Counted from the stretch's first letter, positions 31,425 to 44,140 are shown. The stretch: DNA of 64,000 bases from Ulva prolifera (GCA_023078555.1 CM041201.1:5525172-5589171), one strand, 5' to 3'. Program-made: numbers and translations. The notes: generated from the letters alone by a model not told the origin.

Positions 31425-34400
31425 TCATCTGGTCTTTCGAATTGCCTGCATGGCTTCTTCAAGCACGGCACGTGGTCCATTGCCCACAAATGGAGAAGGA
31501 GATTTATCACTTGTAGCACTTGCGAGGCGCTGTGTGATCATCTCTTCCACCTCTGTGCATGCTGCAAGGCAAGACAGCTTCTCCAACCACAATTCTTCCA
31601 GGTCCCTTCTGGTGTCTGCGTGCAAGGGGTGGCAGCTGCAGAAGAGGCTCTTTGCAGCAGCACAGGCAACGTTTACATGCTGGCAGCTCGCTTGCAACAG
31701 CAGTGCGTCAGTGTTGCTTCCCAAAGCTGGAAGATTTCGATTGCTAGCGCACATCTGCACATATGCGGACAGGCAAGCTGCACGGTTCAGCAGGGAAGCT
31801 TCATAGATGCAACACTCTGAATGATCTATAGGAGAACTAGCCTTGTCCCACATAGGAACCCGGTGACAGCCTGATTCTGACAGTCCCATAATGCTGCATG
31901 CCTGTTCAGCCGCGTTGCAAGCCTTGGACACAAGTGCATACTGCACTGAAGTGCTGAGGGCGGGCTGTGAAGCTTGTGCCTGGCATGCAGAGGATACACA
32001 CATATAGGCTGCACAAACGTACAGTCGATGTACTCTACAGTCTTGCAGCAGGCCAACTCCACGCCACGATAGACTAATGATTTCCATGTTCCTGGCACCA
32101 ATCATCGGATGGCGTTCCCTTCTCGCAAGGACGGTGCCACTGGTGCTGTTGGGATCAGAATTGCTGGGAACAGACTTGATGCAGCCAGGCATGCCAGATA
32201 CCTCAACAGGCATCACAGGACCGGAACTCATATTTTTGGTTACGCTTTTTGTGAACGACATAGCAAGGAACAGCATCACCTGCATCATGAAACAAAAGTT
32301 TGGCGTACAGGTCCAATCGCCAACGTTGCAGCGGAGCACAAGCACGGTGCATACATACGCCTGTGTTTGGCGGAACTTTTGTGAGCAGCATTCCAGGTCG
32401 ACCTCTGTCAAAACTTGAAGGCACTGTTGGAAGCTGTCTTGTGCCAATTTCAGGTTGCCAAGGTATCGGTCGTGTAGAATTGCAACATTCATATGGATGA
32501 TGCATAGCCATTGAAGCCCATGCTGCTGCAGCATTGCCGAAGACCTGGTGCAGCACCGAACACTCTTGAGCGCTTGGTCCCACGCGGCCAATGCCTGGTC
32601 GTGCAGCTTGTCCTTCCCAAGCACTGTAGCTAACAGGCATAAAGCATCGACACGAATCACAGTGTCACACTTGTTTATCACAGTTGTGTCAAGTCCATGG
32701 ATAATTGCTTTAAGCAATTGGATCGCAACAGATGATTCACCCTGCAATGAGAAGGAGATACCTCAATTGATCGATTAATCATGACTGACCTCAGCACACA
32801 GTTTAGTGCAGTGGTGAAGGTACTTGTAAGGGGTGTCTGACCTCAGACAACGCCATGTACGCAGTCGCCAGTTGAATCCGCATCCTGTCCCCGCAATGCG
32901 CCGTACCAGCGATGGCTTTTGCATGCAGGCAACCTTCCGCCAGCAACTTCAGGCATGCAGTTTCAGTTTGCTTGCCTTTGTGTTCTTGTACGGCAGCACA
33001 GTATACAGTGAACTCTGGGCTGTAGCCATCAGGTGCATGCTCCTCTGCATCGAAGCCAGTTTGATCAAGAAACTTAATCCAACATGCTCTCACACGATGC
33101 TGTATTGCGGGATTGGCTTCAATGATGGAATGAGATACTTGGTCCATCAAAAAGTATCTTGCAGCAAGCCGATTACAATGCCATGGCGATAGGATGTAGA
33201 ATGGCGAAGCCCTTTGCTTGAGGATATGTTGAGCCATGCTGGTGCAGACGTGGCACTCTGCCAACAAAGTGTTTGTTGCTGCAGGACCATCACACTTGCG
33301 TGATATCTTGGCCGCAGCAATGGCGCAGAGCACAGCCTTGTGCGTGTCCGTGGCTTGCTCAAGTAAGATAGCACTATATGCACAGAGAGCATCCCGAGCA
33401 ACTCTTGCAATCTTTTTCAGTTGGTAACGACCAAGCTTTGCGTTGTCCTGAGATATTGTGAACTTCTGGAACGCTCTGCAAATTACCGAAAGTTCCTGGA
33501 TCCCCCACGCTCTTTCAACAGCCAGATGTGTACACATTGGCACGCCCTGATTGTCTATGCTGGTGTGCAGTAGCTGGTGACAAAGGTCCAGCGAATTGTT
33601 GATGGAGTCCTCAGCTTTGTGGAACTCCAGCTGCGCCTGCTGTAACTTCGCAAACAGGAGACTAACACGGGCAAGTGCAAGACGGTGGCAGCTTTCACTG
33701 CTGCATGACCCGTTGCGTTCATAGATGTTCCTGGCATGATCAATCATAGATGCAGCTCTCTTCAATTTACGATCCTTGATAAGTTGATCAGATATTACTT
33801 CAAGATGTTGCCCCAGCTCTGCACTCATCTCTCCGTAGGACTTACTTAGCACCTGTTAAACAAGATATATGTCAGCCCTCAGCAATTTACTCGGCGACAG
33901 CTGCACCAGAGAAATAACAGCACAGCTCTAGCGAACCATTGCACTCTCGAACAAATACTCTCTTGCAAGATGGAGTTGTCCAAGCTTAGTGAGACAGGAG
34001 CTTCTGAGGTGCAGTATGCTTGCACCAAGTTCAGGCTCAAGCATGCCAAAGCATGCGTTTTGAAGGCCACTGAGCACAGCACATGCTTCTTCCCAATTTC
34101 CCTGGCGAGCTTGTACCCTGGCAGACACAAAGAGGAGATGCGCGTTGACCCCAGGCAACTCCTTGTTCTGCTTGTACCATGCAGCGCATGCTCGCTGTGC
34201 CCCCTGCATGTGAGCCTTGGTACCTAATCCGATCGGTGCAGCCACAAAATCTCTGCATTTGAATGTTCAGAAACCGTGTAGCACCTGCAGGTCACCCCTG
34301 TGAAAGCTTGCCTCAGCAATAGTAACACACGCCTCTGCATACGCTGGAGCAGTTGAAGGCTTGATCAGGGATGCAGTTGCAATGGCTTGATCATGAAGAC

Positions 34401-37400
34401 CCGCTTTTCGGTATGCTGTGGAGATAATCTGCCATGGCTTGATGTCCTCGGTGGGAAATTTTGCTATCATCCAGCAGATAATATCATCCTGTGTCATCGC
34501 ACTACTGTAGTCTTGTATCGGCGCATTGACCTTTGCTCGCCTCCGTTCATGTTGCAACACAAACATCATCAGTGCTTCAACTTCCTCCAGTCTGTCTTGT
34601 TCTGCAAAAGCTCCCGCCAAAATCTTGATGAATATGCTGAAAATGCGCGTGTGTGCGGTTGTGATAACTTCGTTCACCACTGGTATCAGACATGTGATGG
34701 CCTGCAATATAATCAAACGTCGAAGGATACAAGCAACACTCCAGCACCAAATGCTGATACCCCTGGTTATATTTCTGACCTTGGATGAATGCCTCATGGC
34801 CCACAAGTTCAACGCCGCTGCAACACGAAGGTGAAGACAATGCATTCCTCTTCTGCCATGCCGGACGAGATGCTGGAATGTGACAGCAACAAGTCTTCCA
34901 GCTTCGCCGGAATTGTGCTGCTGCAGCAGTAGATGTGCCAAAGCCTGCTGCGACAGCATGACCTGCTCATGCTGTGCTCCCAGTGTTTGAATCTGAGCAG
35001 TGATAATTTGCCTTACTAGATTTTCTGCCGGCGGGGCGGCTTTCTCATGGAGCAGCTGCATCGCCAACTTGCAATGCATGACCTTCCATGTTGCAGGATG
35101 TTGCCATCCAGACATATGCGATCGCGTTATCATGGCCCAGTCGAGAGACTGTAAGATGCTTTCATTGGCATTCAGTCCACCTATATCGACTTTTGCCTTC
35201 ACAACATACCAGTCACAAAGGTGTGCAGCGATGCGGCGCTGGAACGAAGCATCACGCTGAACCTTGCAAGCAATTTGCATCTGCTTCATGCTCACCTCAG
35301 GTCTTCTCTTGTCAATCAATCTCTCTGCATGCAAAGGCATGTGTTATGTAGCCAGTTTACTGCATGTTACCATGCCCGTGTTTTCATATATATGTATACC
35401 CAAGCACAGTACAGGTTTGTTTCAGCATACCAACAGGTCCCCACAGCAAAAGCATAATTGCTGGGTAAGATGGCCATGGGAAGTGTCTTTCAATGACTTG
35501 CTGTATTTCTCGCCATGGAGTGTGGGGCTTTGTCGGCCCACAGCAGTTCTGTACCTTGGCACAAAGGACTAGCACCTGGACACATCGACCCCAACAGGTT
35601 ATTGCAATTAAACACTCTTGCACTCCGGCACATGACCATTCAAGATGACAATACCACGAGTGTGTGGCAAATCGCAATTAGCACACCCTTGCATGGAGAA
35701 GTCCATTGGTCTGGGCTGCAGCCCGGAGCGCTCTAGCAAGCACCCGTTCAGTAAATCTTCGACCCCACATAAGCCCCAGAACTTCAAAACTGTCAATGAG
35801 AGCGTGAATGACCTGGCGGTTTACACAGCGTGAAAACAGTGCCCATAGTACTGGCTGAAATCGTCTGAGGAGCAACACTGTGCTGAGCGGGTGCTGATCA
35901 TACAAGCTCACACAGGTGCCTGCCAGACTGGCAATGTACTTGGTCAAAATTCTCCTGGTCTGCCTAATGCTTGTTGCAGGGTAGTGATCTCTCGCAGCCA
36001 ATGCGATGCCAGACTTGGACCGAGCTAGAAGCGTGGAAGCCACAGGTAGATACAGAAATTTGCCGGTTGAAAACACATTTGCGTCCAGGATTCTGTGGCA
36101 GGAATCCATTGGGTTGGGTCGCGACATTGGCTTACCGGCACCGCGTTGGAACGTTGCAGCTTGATCAGGCACAGAATATAACCGACATCCAAATGGCAAA
36201 TCGAAATTGGCTCTCGGAGCACGCAACGCCACCTCTTCAACAGCAGGAGCCTCCTTCAGAGCAAGTTTAGGCATCAGCTGCCTGTCCCGACGAATCATAG
36301 CGTAAGGATTGACCAAATAATGCAGGAATTAGCACAGGAAAGCTAACTGATGATCTGAGTGTGATGGAGAATGATCATCTTCCCACCCAACACATAATGC
36401 ACACATATATGCATGTCCTTAATGCATTTGAACCATGCGGATTAGGGCAGCTACATGATTTAAAACATGCAAAACTCTACAGAGCAGGCGCAACGGTGGG
36501 TGGAGATTGTTTGTGTCGCCATAAAATGACTTTGCAGATGGTGTCATCTGTTGAGGATTTGTCGTCTCCGTGCAATTCTGACAAACATAGCTGGACAGAT
36601 GACCCATTGTGGCAAGAGCTCGTCAAATTCTACGACAGCACTGAGGTAGAGTCACTCGAAGCAGGCGAGGGATGATGTGGCCTGGTGAAGTGTGATACAG
36701 GACAGTCAAGGGCATGCACCTTCAAGCACATGGTGTGGGCCCGATGTTCAAATTCCGCGCAACTGGATGCTGACAGCACAATTCCCAGGGAAGGTGGCAC
36801 AGAGACTTCCCTGGTCAAGGAGGTGAGAGCCGATCCATGAGTGTCACCATGAGTGTCAGACAGTCCTGACATTTCCAAATGTACCATTACGTTTCTCAAG
36901 ACCGTGGCAACTTCGTTAGGTTTCATGATGGTCGCCTCCACCTTCGGCAACATTGCAGACAGCATAGACTTCACTTGGCCAATGCAGTGATGTCTTCGCA
37001 CGATTTGAGTCAGACATTTCAAAACCCCAGGAATGCCTCGGGAGAAGGCAATGAGAAGCACCGTATCAGAGGCAGATAGTTTCCCAGCATAGCAGCCGTC
37101 ACAAGCTTGAGCTACCCATGCTGCAGTCAGTATCTGCATGGCGATTCACTGTCTGAGCTAGTCAAGCTTTCGAGTGCATGAGTCTATGTACTGCCATTGG
37201 AGAGAAATACCTTTGACCATGGTTGCAGCACTTCCTGACACACAAGCTGGCTGGAGTTGAGCTTCATCACCCGGCTGGTTATCAACAATTTTGTAGACGG
37301 TGACGCGTACAGGATCAACCGCACGAAGTCGATTAGATGGTTTGTTGGTAGAGCGTCCACTTGGTCGAGGACGAGAACACAAGGCATTCTCGGCATTCCA

Positions 37401-38653
37401 CCTTCATGAATAAATTCAAATGGTTGCTGAAGGTCTCGCTTGTATGAGGTGCAGGTGAAAGCCATAGATAGTTTGTCAATGGCCTGCTCTAGGTGAAAGA
37501 TTCCAGCCATGTCAAGATGGTGGGCGCATGTTGGGCACTGACTGCCGTTTTGCATGTTCAGGGCCTTTGTATGAACTGCATTGGCCAGAAGGCTTGCAAA
37601 TCGGGTTTTTCCGCTCATGGCTGGTCCGGTAATACAGATCACTTGTCTATGATGACGGATTGTATTGCTCTGCCCTGACACTCCAATAACATTGATCAGT
37701 CTTGATTTGACATCAGCAATCACCTGATGCAGCTTCAAAAGAGTTTTGGAAAGCAAACTGAGCGCGCATGACCTGGTGGCGTCCACCGAACATTGCTGAT
37801 AATTTCCTTCACCTGAGGTGAATGTAGCAGACGCTGGCTCCAACGATAAGCGTCCATCAGAGGTCTCACGCAGGTGTGCACCAAGTAGCTCGCCATGCCT
37901 GACTAAAGTCGATTCCTTGAAAAAATGCTCCCGATTGTGCAGGTCTGACAAGTAGATTTGTAGCTTCTTCACAGCCATGACACATAGTTTAGCAGATGTT
38001 TGCTCCAAGCAGACATCACATAGGTGTCGGCTGCTGTGCAAAAATTCCGGTGGAGATTCAAAGAGGTGTAATGATGTTGGACATGGAGACAGACTTGTGC
38101 CACCATGGCTTGGTCGCACTTGTGATGCGGGTGCTGCTGACGTAACCCAGCATTCCAACCGCTGCATGACTGGCACATGTGGCGGGAAAGCTTCATCAAC
38201 ACTGCGCACATCCACATGCTCGCCAATACCTTGACATATGCGCTGTTGGCAAATCTTCCGGAGCTGACAGTCGCTTAGAAGAATTTTCGCAGCCACCGTG
38301 TCTACATGGGGAGTGAACCATGATAGCAGCGCGTTCCAGAAACAAGGCCAACTCACAGTCTCGAAATGCAACGCCTTGCACCAAAACTTTCGAACATCTG
38401 GATGCCTAATAGCCAGACAAGATGAATTGTTTTGATTCACCATCCTGATCATTCGACCTCGATCGTGAACATCTTTCGCTGCTTGCTGAGAGCTTTGAAG
38501 ACACAAATTCACCCACAACTCTCCGATTCGTGACTCCGGGAACATATATTGGCGTGGCCCGCCCAGACGGGCATTCCGCGCACATATCAGCCGATCAGAC
38601 TCCAACGCCGGGGCGCCGTGTAGCCGACAGGCGTGTGCAACATGTTGATGCAT
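31425..38653 (-). CDS. STAND P-loop NTPase with TPR-like repeats (NB-ARC-TPR)
   Basis: Spliced gene; ATG at 38653, exon 1 38653-37211, a 76-bp intron, exon 2 37134-36720, then coding blocks at 36316-35680, 35340-34267, 34245-33928, 33852-32803 and 32747-31425. Exact later joins are not all resolved. The N-terminal 300 residues are unrecognised but contain a FWCKALHF...VSWPCFWNALLSWF stretch. Around residues 335-350 is a P-loop, CITGPAMSGKTRF. Near 424 is a Walker B, CVLVLDQVDA, and near 454 the arginine-bearing STKLLITSRV. Exon 2 adds AFSRGIPGVLKCL, which resembles the GxPL motif of NB-ARC domains. The second half is all-helical with repeating A/L/Y patterns like TPRs. STAND proteins are switch-like signalling ATPases; NB-ARC-TPR proteins are candidate immune-type receptors in algae. 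Function here is inferred. About 1,900 residues. Confidence 0.65.
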
Positions 38654-39041
38654 TGTGAGGCCTTGTGTGGTGTACAGCAGATATAATCAAGGTAGTTGCA
38701 GGTTGGCACCACTTCGCGCTTCTGACCATGGCGACCGGTGTTCCAGACGCAACATGTCCACCGCTTGCTGCATGCAATGCGACAATAGTCCGGGCATCAA
38801 CGCATGACATGATCAAAAGAGACGTTAACAGAACAAAAAATTTATCACGTTCAATTATTGGCAGCAGACGTAACAGCAGGCTTCCTTTGGGTGTACAACC
38901 CACATGTGCCTGTCTATCCACTGCAACATCAACCACCAGGCTTACGACACAAACCCGAAAAAGGGCCTGCAACCACAACAGCCGAATCTCTCCACGCAAA
39001 GGTGCCTACGGCTGCCTGAAGCATACAGGTGCTCCCGGACA
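38654..39041. other. Intergenic region, probable promoter
   Basis: 388 bp between two co-oriented minus-strand genes. A long plus-strand open frame (38665-39651) is antisense to the neighbouring coding sequence and has no domain. Confidence 0.4.
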
Positions 39042-41153
39042 TCAAAACAGACGTCTCAACAGCATCAGTCCGCCACAGTATGTATCGGCTCCATCTCGTA
39101 GAAGCTGCATCACAGATTTTCGCGCCTCATCGAATTCTGTGTGCACTTGTTCAGCCTGCCTAGCAGCAGCCAATGCCATGGACACCAAACTTCCTTCTCT
39201 GATATTTTGCTTCAAAAATACACCATTGTGTTCGCATGCGATGGTTAACACCACAGCTGCAGCAGCTGCTTCAGTTACAGCCGCTCGCTTCCCTCGCAGC
39301 TCAAACAGAGCCGCGGTGGTGCCATCAGCACCAGCAAATGTGGTTGGCGAATCTGGAGATGCTTCTATAACAGAATTTGCGCTAGGTTGCAAAATCGGGG
39401 CAGTGCAAATGTTGCCCGAATTGCCCTCGTCCTGCTTCATGCACTTGCTCTTACCTGGGTGCTTCAAGCTGTGCCCCTCTGCACCAGAACCTGGACGGCT
39501 GACATCATGTGAGTCACCTGAAGCAGGGATGCCTGCGCCAGACAGATGTGCTGGAGATTTCTGCACGGATCTTGGCGAAGCGATGGCAGGCTCAGTACAT
39601 GTGGCAGGCTTGAAAGTGGCATCCACTGTTGCAGAATTCTCGCCGCATTGAACTTCTGCACCTAGATCCTGAAGCCCGCAGCAAGTGTCTGAGCCAGAAC
39701 TGCCTAAACTTTGGGCATTGCGATAAGATGTGACAGGCATATGGCCTGCCCGAATCAATTTGCTTTCGCCTGCAGCTGCGGAACTTGCATCAATTGCCGA
39801 ATAGTCTACACCACCAATTGCTTTCCCTTCCACAGACACAAGTCGTACTGCAGACTCTGTCCTAGCTTCTTGAGGGCCGATTTCATGCGCAATCTGTGCT
39901 GAAGCTGCACCCCGCTGTTTGTATTGCAGAGCTTTCAAAAGTGCAGACTTGGCACGGCCGTTGGCTGCTGAAGTAGATCTCTCCACTTTGGCTTGTAGCC
40001 CAGCAATCCGTGCAGCTGCATCTGGCATTGCCCGAGATGCTTGGCATTCATCACAGCTTGCATCAGTCTCTATACTTGGAGAGCTGCAGTTTTCCTGGTG
40101 CTCTCTACGATAGCTCATGGCAGCTTGCACACGTGCTGTAGCTTCAGCAGCACTCACAGGAACAATGTTACCATTGTAACCGGGACCACGTTTCCAACCT
40201 CTATTGTTTGACCCAGAGTGGCCTTTAGTGCGAGTGGCCAGTGCATCACGCATTGTCGGAATCTCAGATGTGAGACCATCCTTCTGTACCTGATAGCGCT
40301 TGTACTTCTCAACAACTTGTGCATCCCCACATGCAAGAGCATCTTGTAGAGTGGGTTTGTGGCCATGTATGGCCTGAAACGAGTCGATCCACGGTCGGAC
40401 CTCTTGCTGGGCACTGCACAAGCGACAGGCACAGCTCACTGACAATGTTCCTTCAATCTCATGGTGCCTATGTTGACAAAACAGTTATGCGTGAAACGTA
40501 CTGCCGAAACGAACGCAAACGTATTGCATATTCTTGATGGACATCATCTACGATTTCACTGGTCATCGTGGAAGAGAGGCTCTTGACGCGAGCAGAAACC
40601 GACACAGAATCCATGGGTCCTTGTATACTCGATGATTGCAACTGACGCAAGGCTGCTGCAGCAGCGTCAGCAGCATCAGCAGATACTTGACTGTCACAGG
40701 TCGCGTCCGCTGCAGTCAGCTCTTGGTGCAAGGCTTCCATCGCAACCAGCGCACGTCGCCGAGCATGGCGGCGGCGCTGTCCAGCAGCAATGGCTTCTCG
40801 ATGTGATGATGAGACAGTCCGGCCTTGCATCGCCTCAGTAATTTTCTGAATGGTGGACTGCATCAACTCATAGAGTGACATGCGGTGCTGTTTGTCTATA
40901 CATTCTCGACAGCCTTGAGGAAGAGATGATGACATACGTGTGAATGGCGTCTTCCCATAGCTGACGCACGCATCTGGAGGATTGTGCTCACTGAGTGTGG
41001 TTTGACACCTCTTATACCTCGATTCGGTTGGCTTGCTGATAAATCAGGGTCTCCACGAGGCCTTCCATGGAGCTCTCCACTGCCATATGCATAGCTCACA
41101 CCATGATGGGGCCAGCCAGATCGTCCCGAACGGCTGGAAATATTCTGGGATCC
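39042..41153 (-). CDS. Coiled-coil protein with Sld2/RECQL4- or FAM13-like motif
   Basis: Exons 41153-41018, 40973-40502 and 40413-39042 join in phase through introns of 44 and 88 bp; a further 5' exon is expected because 41153 follows an acceptor (ATTTTCAG). An N-terminal Gly/Ser-rich part is followed by a helical segment (LYELMQSTIQKITEAM, RRRHARRRALVAMEALHQEL). Then comes a Trp-x3-Phe-x3-His-Gly-x-Lys-Pro-Thr-x3-Ala block, with VVEKYKRYQ downstream. That spacing resembles the short Sld2/RECQL4 N-terminal motif and also the FAM13 C-terminal motif; neither can be chosen by eye. The C-terminal 350 residues are low-complexity Ala/Ser/Gly, ending in a conserved-looking helix. No helicase domain is present. 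Function unknown. Confidence 0.55.
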
Positions 41154-42010
41154 CTGAAAATAATGGGCAGTGAACGATGTTCAAGATAGATCAGCATAGA
41201 GTGTATACTAAACGGATGACTAGCAGTTACACCTTGTCCATAGCATGTATACAGGGCCGATGATCACAGCACCATGCACGCTCGCCAAGTGTCCAAGAAA
41301 ACTGACCTTAAGCCCCCAGCATAAGCTGTTTCTACATCTAGAGTGATACATGTCCTTGCCGACCCAGCACCGGCAATTCTTCTACACCTGCATGCAGACA
41401 CCCAATCTGTCACTGTGCTGCTGCCGGCACTTGAGCGCCAACGCTCTCAAGAACATCATGGATACTGTAATGGTACATCGCGAGATGTGAAGAATCTCCT
41501 AGCGCATTGCGCATTCCGATTCAACGGCAGTGGAGGGCCCGCGGAAGCCAAGGCCAGCTGCCGCGCGAACGGCAGCATAGCAGCAGTTTACGATAGCAGT
41601 GAGAGAGTTAATATTCATGTGACGGTGACTTTCGAACTGAGGCGCCATCCCGGAGCGCTAGTGGTGGCACACTACACATTCATTGCTTCCTTCTGTACAC
41701 TACGCCGTCCGCGCTACAGGGATGTACACCTCCAAAGCCCCAAAAATCTGTCCACCTGGCGATACTACAGGTATAAGTCTAGATTGACATGATCATGTGC
41801 ATGGCAGGCCATAGCGCAAGGCCGAACGCCTCTACACCGCCAGGCCCCCGCAGGGGTATAAAGAGCGAACCCGGCGTACGCAGCGGCTGCAGGCAGAATT
41901 GAGAGGAATCGGTCTGTCAGACACGAAAGTTTGGAAGACAGGTGCGTGGCGCTAGTACCACAGACGTTCCGCGGACAAGACAGCCAACCCGTTGCTGCTT
42001 GACACCCAAT
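41154..42010. other. Divergent upstream region
   Basis: It should contain the first exon and promoter of the minus-strand gene ending at 39042, and the promoter of the plus-strand gene at 42011. A plus-strand frame at 41343-41792 has no domain and no clear relation to the TATA box. Confidence 0.35.
41857..41862 (+). promoter_or_regulatory. TATA box
   Basis: TATAAA preceded by GC-rich sequence (CAGGGG), 149 bp upstream of the ATG at 42011. Position and context fit a core promoter for the small plus-strand gene. Confidence 0.5.
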
Positions 42011-42551
42011 ATGCCTCCAACAAAGCTCGCACTATGTCAGAAACAGCTAATGGCTGCTGAGCATCGGCTGATCCCGCAAAGAACATTATTCGAAGGCATA
42101 GATGCCGTTCTGGCACATCACGTGAGGCACGGCATATACGGATGCTTCGCGATTATTCCGATGTGTTCGGACCTAATCACTCCGAAGGGCAGCAGCGTGT
42201 GTATGAAAGATAACGCGAGATTTACAGGCGACAGCATCCACAGTCGTGCTGATAGCTGCACCGCTACATCCGAGGTATATCCAGGGGAGGTGTTCGAGGC
42301 AAAGGGTGGTGATGACTCAAGATCTGCATGGCGGCGCGGTCTGGGGTGTGGATTTGGCGCAAGTTCTGCCCTACTCAGGATGTTGCTGCGGCCAACTCAA
42401 GCCCTCATCGACGGTACTTGTGATGCCCGGTCTGAAAAAATGGTTTTGTGACGTGTCCGCTCCCGATGCCCCTGTGGACATTCCGAATTGGATCTCCCTG
42501 ATTGATTTGTCCACTCCTTGCGGTGCTGTTGCTCGTCAGGTTGAGGCATAA
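42011..42551 (+). CDS. Small unrecognised two-exon gene
   Basis: ATG at 42011 (MPPTKLALCQKQLMAAEHRL); exon 1 ends after two His codons at a GTGAGG donor near 42122. Exon 2 from an acceptor near 42287 keeps phase and reads MTQDLHGGAVWGVDLAQVLP, VLVMPGLKKWFCDVS and ends PCGAVARQVEA-stop at 42551. The product is about 125 residues, with no signal peptide, membrane segment or domain that I recognise. Codon use in exon 2 looks genuine. The acceptor choice is inferred. Confidence 0.4.
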
Positions 42552-42870
42552 TTCTGATTTGGGTGCTTTTGATCATACGGGATCTCCACTTGTTGTAGAT
42601 GAAACACTGGCTGCTGCAATCTCTACCCGTGAGCTTTTCAATGCACCCTTGATGCTCGTATAGCATTTGTTGTCACTATTACGGGCTCCATGGAACAAGC
42701 ATCAGTATGTGCATGCATGTGTCCATGTATAAGCACGCGCACCGTGGCAATGGGGACCATGGCAAAACTAATTGGCAACATCATCCACCAAGCATCCTAC
42801 GGCCGAAGCGCTCCGTCAATATGTTGCAATGTGATGCGTACGCTGAATCACCGATTTTACCTAGAGCAAT
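42552..42870. other. No gene seen
   Basis: Downstream flank of the small gene; no open frame or repeat stands out. Confidence 0.4.
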
Positions 42871-42907
42871 CGTACGTGCCTAGGACGGGAGCTGCTAGGC
42901 ACGTACG
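42871..42907. repeat. 13-bp inverted repeat hairpin
   Basis: CGTACGTGCCTAG and its exact reverse complement flank an 11-nt loop. It could be a remnant of terminal inverted repeats of a very short element, or a transcript-end hairpin. Confidence 0.6.
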
Positions 42908-42954
42908 AGCGCTCTCAACGGAGTAACTCAGTGCAATGGAAGCGACGTGCCTGC

Positions 42955-43200
42955 GGCCGGGCACGAGGACCCATCTCTCGAAATACGTGGCAAGAAGGCA
43001 GACATGGCACTTGCATGTGTGTCAGCAAAATGCGGAAAGAGTGCAAGTACCAACGCCCCATTTGAAGCGTGGTGGCACCGACCCAACAAGCATGGTGTCT
43101 ACCCCAACGCATAACAGCACATGCCACTTGTGATGCGCCCAGGATCGCCCCTTGCTGTGGGCGGCCACGCAGATGCTATGCACCCGCGCGGACGTCTATT
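42955..43200 (+). repeat. Dispersed repeat family B, copy 1
   Basis: It shares with 45455-45660, in the same orientation, the ordered landmarks GCACGAGGACC, GCCCCATTTG, GACCCAACAA and ACTTGTGATGCGCCCA, then a GGCC-rich end. The copies are diverged. Copy 2 is followed at once by a copia integrase fragment, so the family may derive from a copia-like element's Gag or protease region. Confidence 0.5.
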
Positions 43201-43349
43201 GGAAGCCCTATCAACTGACAGACCTACCACATCGTAAAGTCATACGACCGCTACATGCTGAAATGTGAAAAACGCTGAAACGTGCATCTTCGCATGTGTT
43301 GCATGCACATTGCGCAGTGCATGAGGACCTCTGCGGGAGGCTGCGCACC

Positions 43350-43956
43350 GTTCGAATGCAAGCGCGAGTGGAAGCGTCATACCGTAAGTTTAGTTGGGCA
43401 AAATGTTAAGTATGTGTGCGGAGTACTTAGCACATGACGCCTGAGATCTGGGATCACACCTGCATGGTCAGTATCTGATTTAGATACTTGAGCCATGACC
43501 TTGTTCGACCTATACAGGGAGCTGGAATGTGTCTTCCCATTCGCGGGCTGGTGACTGCCACGTGTCACCCCGTGCGTGCATCCGCATGTGCGCATGCCTT
43601 GTGCGCTACGAGGCACTTTCACAACACGCACGCTCAGTGGGTGTGGCGTGGAGCGAACCACAGGTTGAGATGCCAAAGTGTTGTGAAAGTGCCTCGTAGC
43701 GCACAAGGCAAGTGCACATACGGATGCACGCACGGGGTGACATGTGGCAATCACCAGCCCGCGAATGAGAAGACACATTCCAGCTCTCTGTATAGGTCGA
43801 ACAAGGTCATGGTTCAAGTATCTGACTCAGATATTGACCATGCAGGTGTGATCCCTGATCTCAGGCGTCATGTGCTAAGTACTCCGCACACATACTTAAC
43901 ATTTCGCCCAACTAAAATTACGGTATGACGCTTCCACTCGCGCTTGCATTCGAACA
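43350..43956. mobile_element. Inverted pair of 277-bp TG...CA repeats
   Basis: The left arm (43350-43626) and right arm (43679-43956) are near-perfect reverse complements separated by 52 bp. The right arm has complete LTR-like ends (TGTTGTGAAAG ... TTCGAACA). A third copy, a single arm, lies at 47323-47596 with its own target duplication. The arms therefore look like solo LTRs of a small retroelement family placed head to head, or a foldback element made from them. Open frames on both strands through the arms are shadows of each other. Confidence 0.8.
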
Positions 43957-44140
43957 CAAAGATGGAATCACCTCCTGAAATGGTGCATGTTTAGCCTATA
44001 CAATATTGGTGTTGTGGAATGTGCATCATGCACTAGCGCAATGATACTGAAAACAAAGACATCAACATGCATGTGACTCACATAAAGTGGCCACGAGCAT
44101 GCAATTAGTCACAGCCTTTCATTGCTAAATCGCACGTATA

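Noticed and set aside
38665-39651. 328-codon plus-strand ORF
   Set aside because: Antisense to the C-terminal exon of the 39042-41153 gene; Ser/Ala/Cys-rich with no domain.
43377-43928. Two 146-codon ORFs on opposite strands
   Set aside because: They translate the arms of the same inverted repeat and are near copies of each other.
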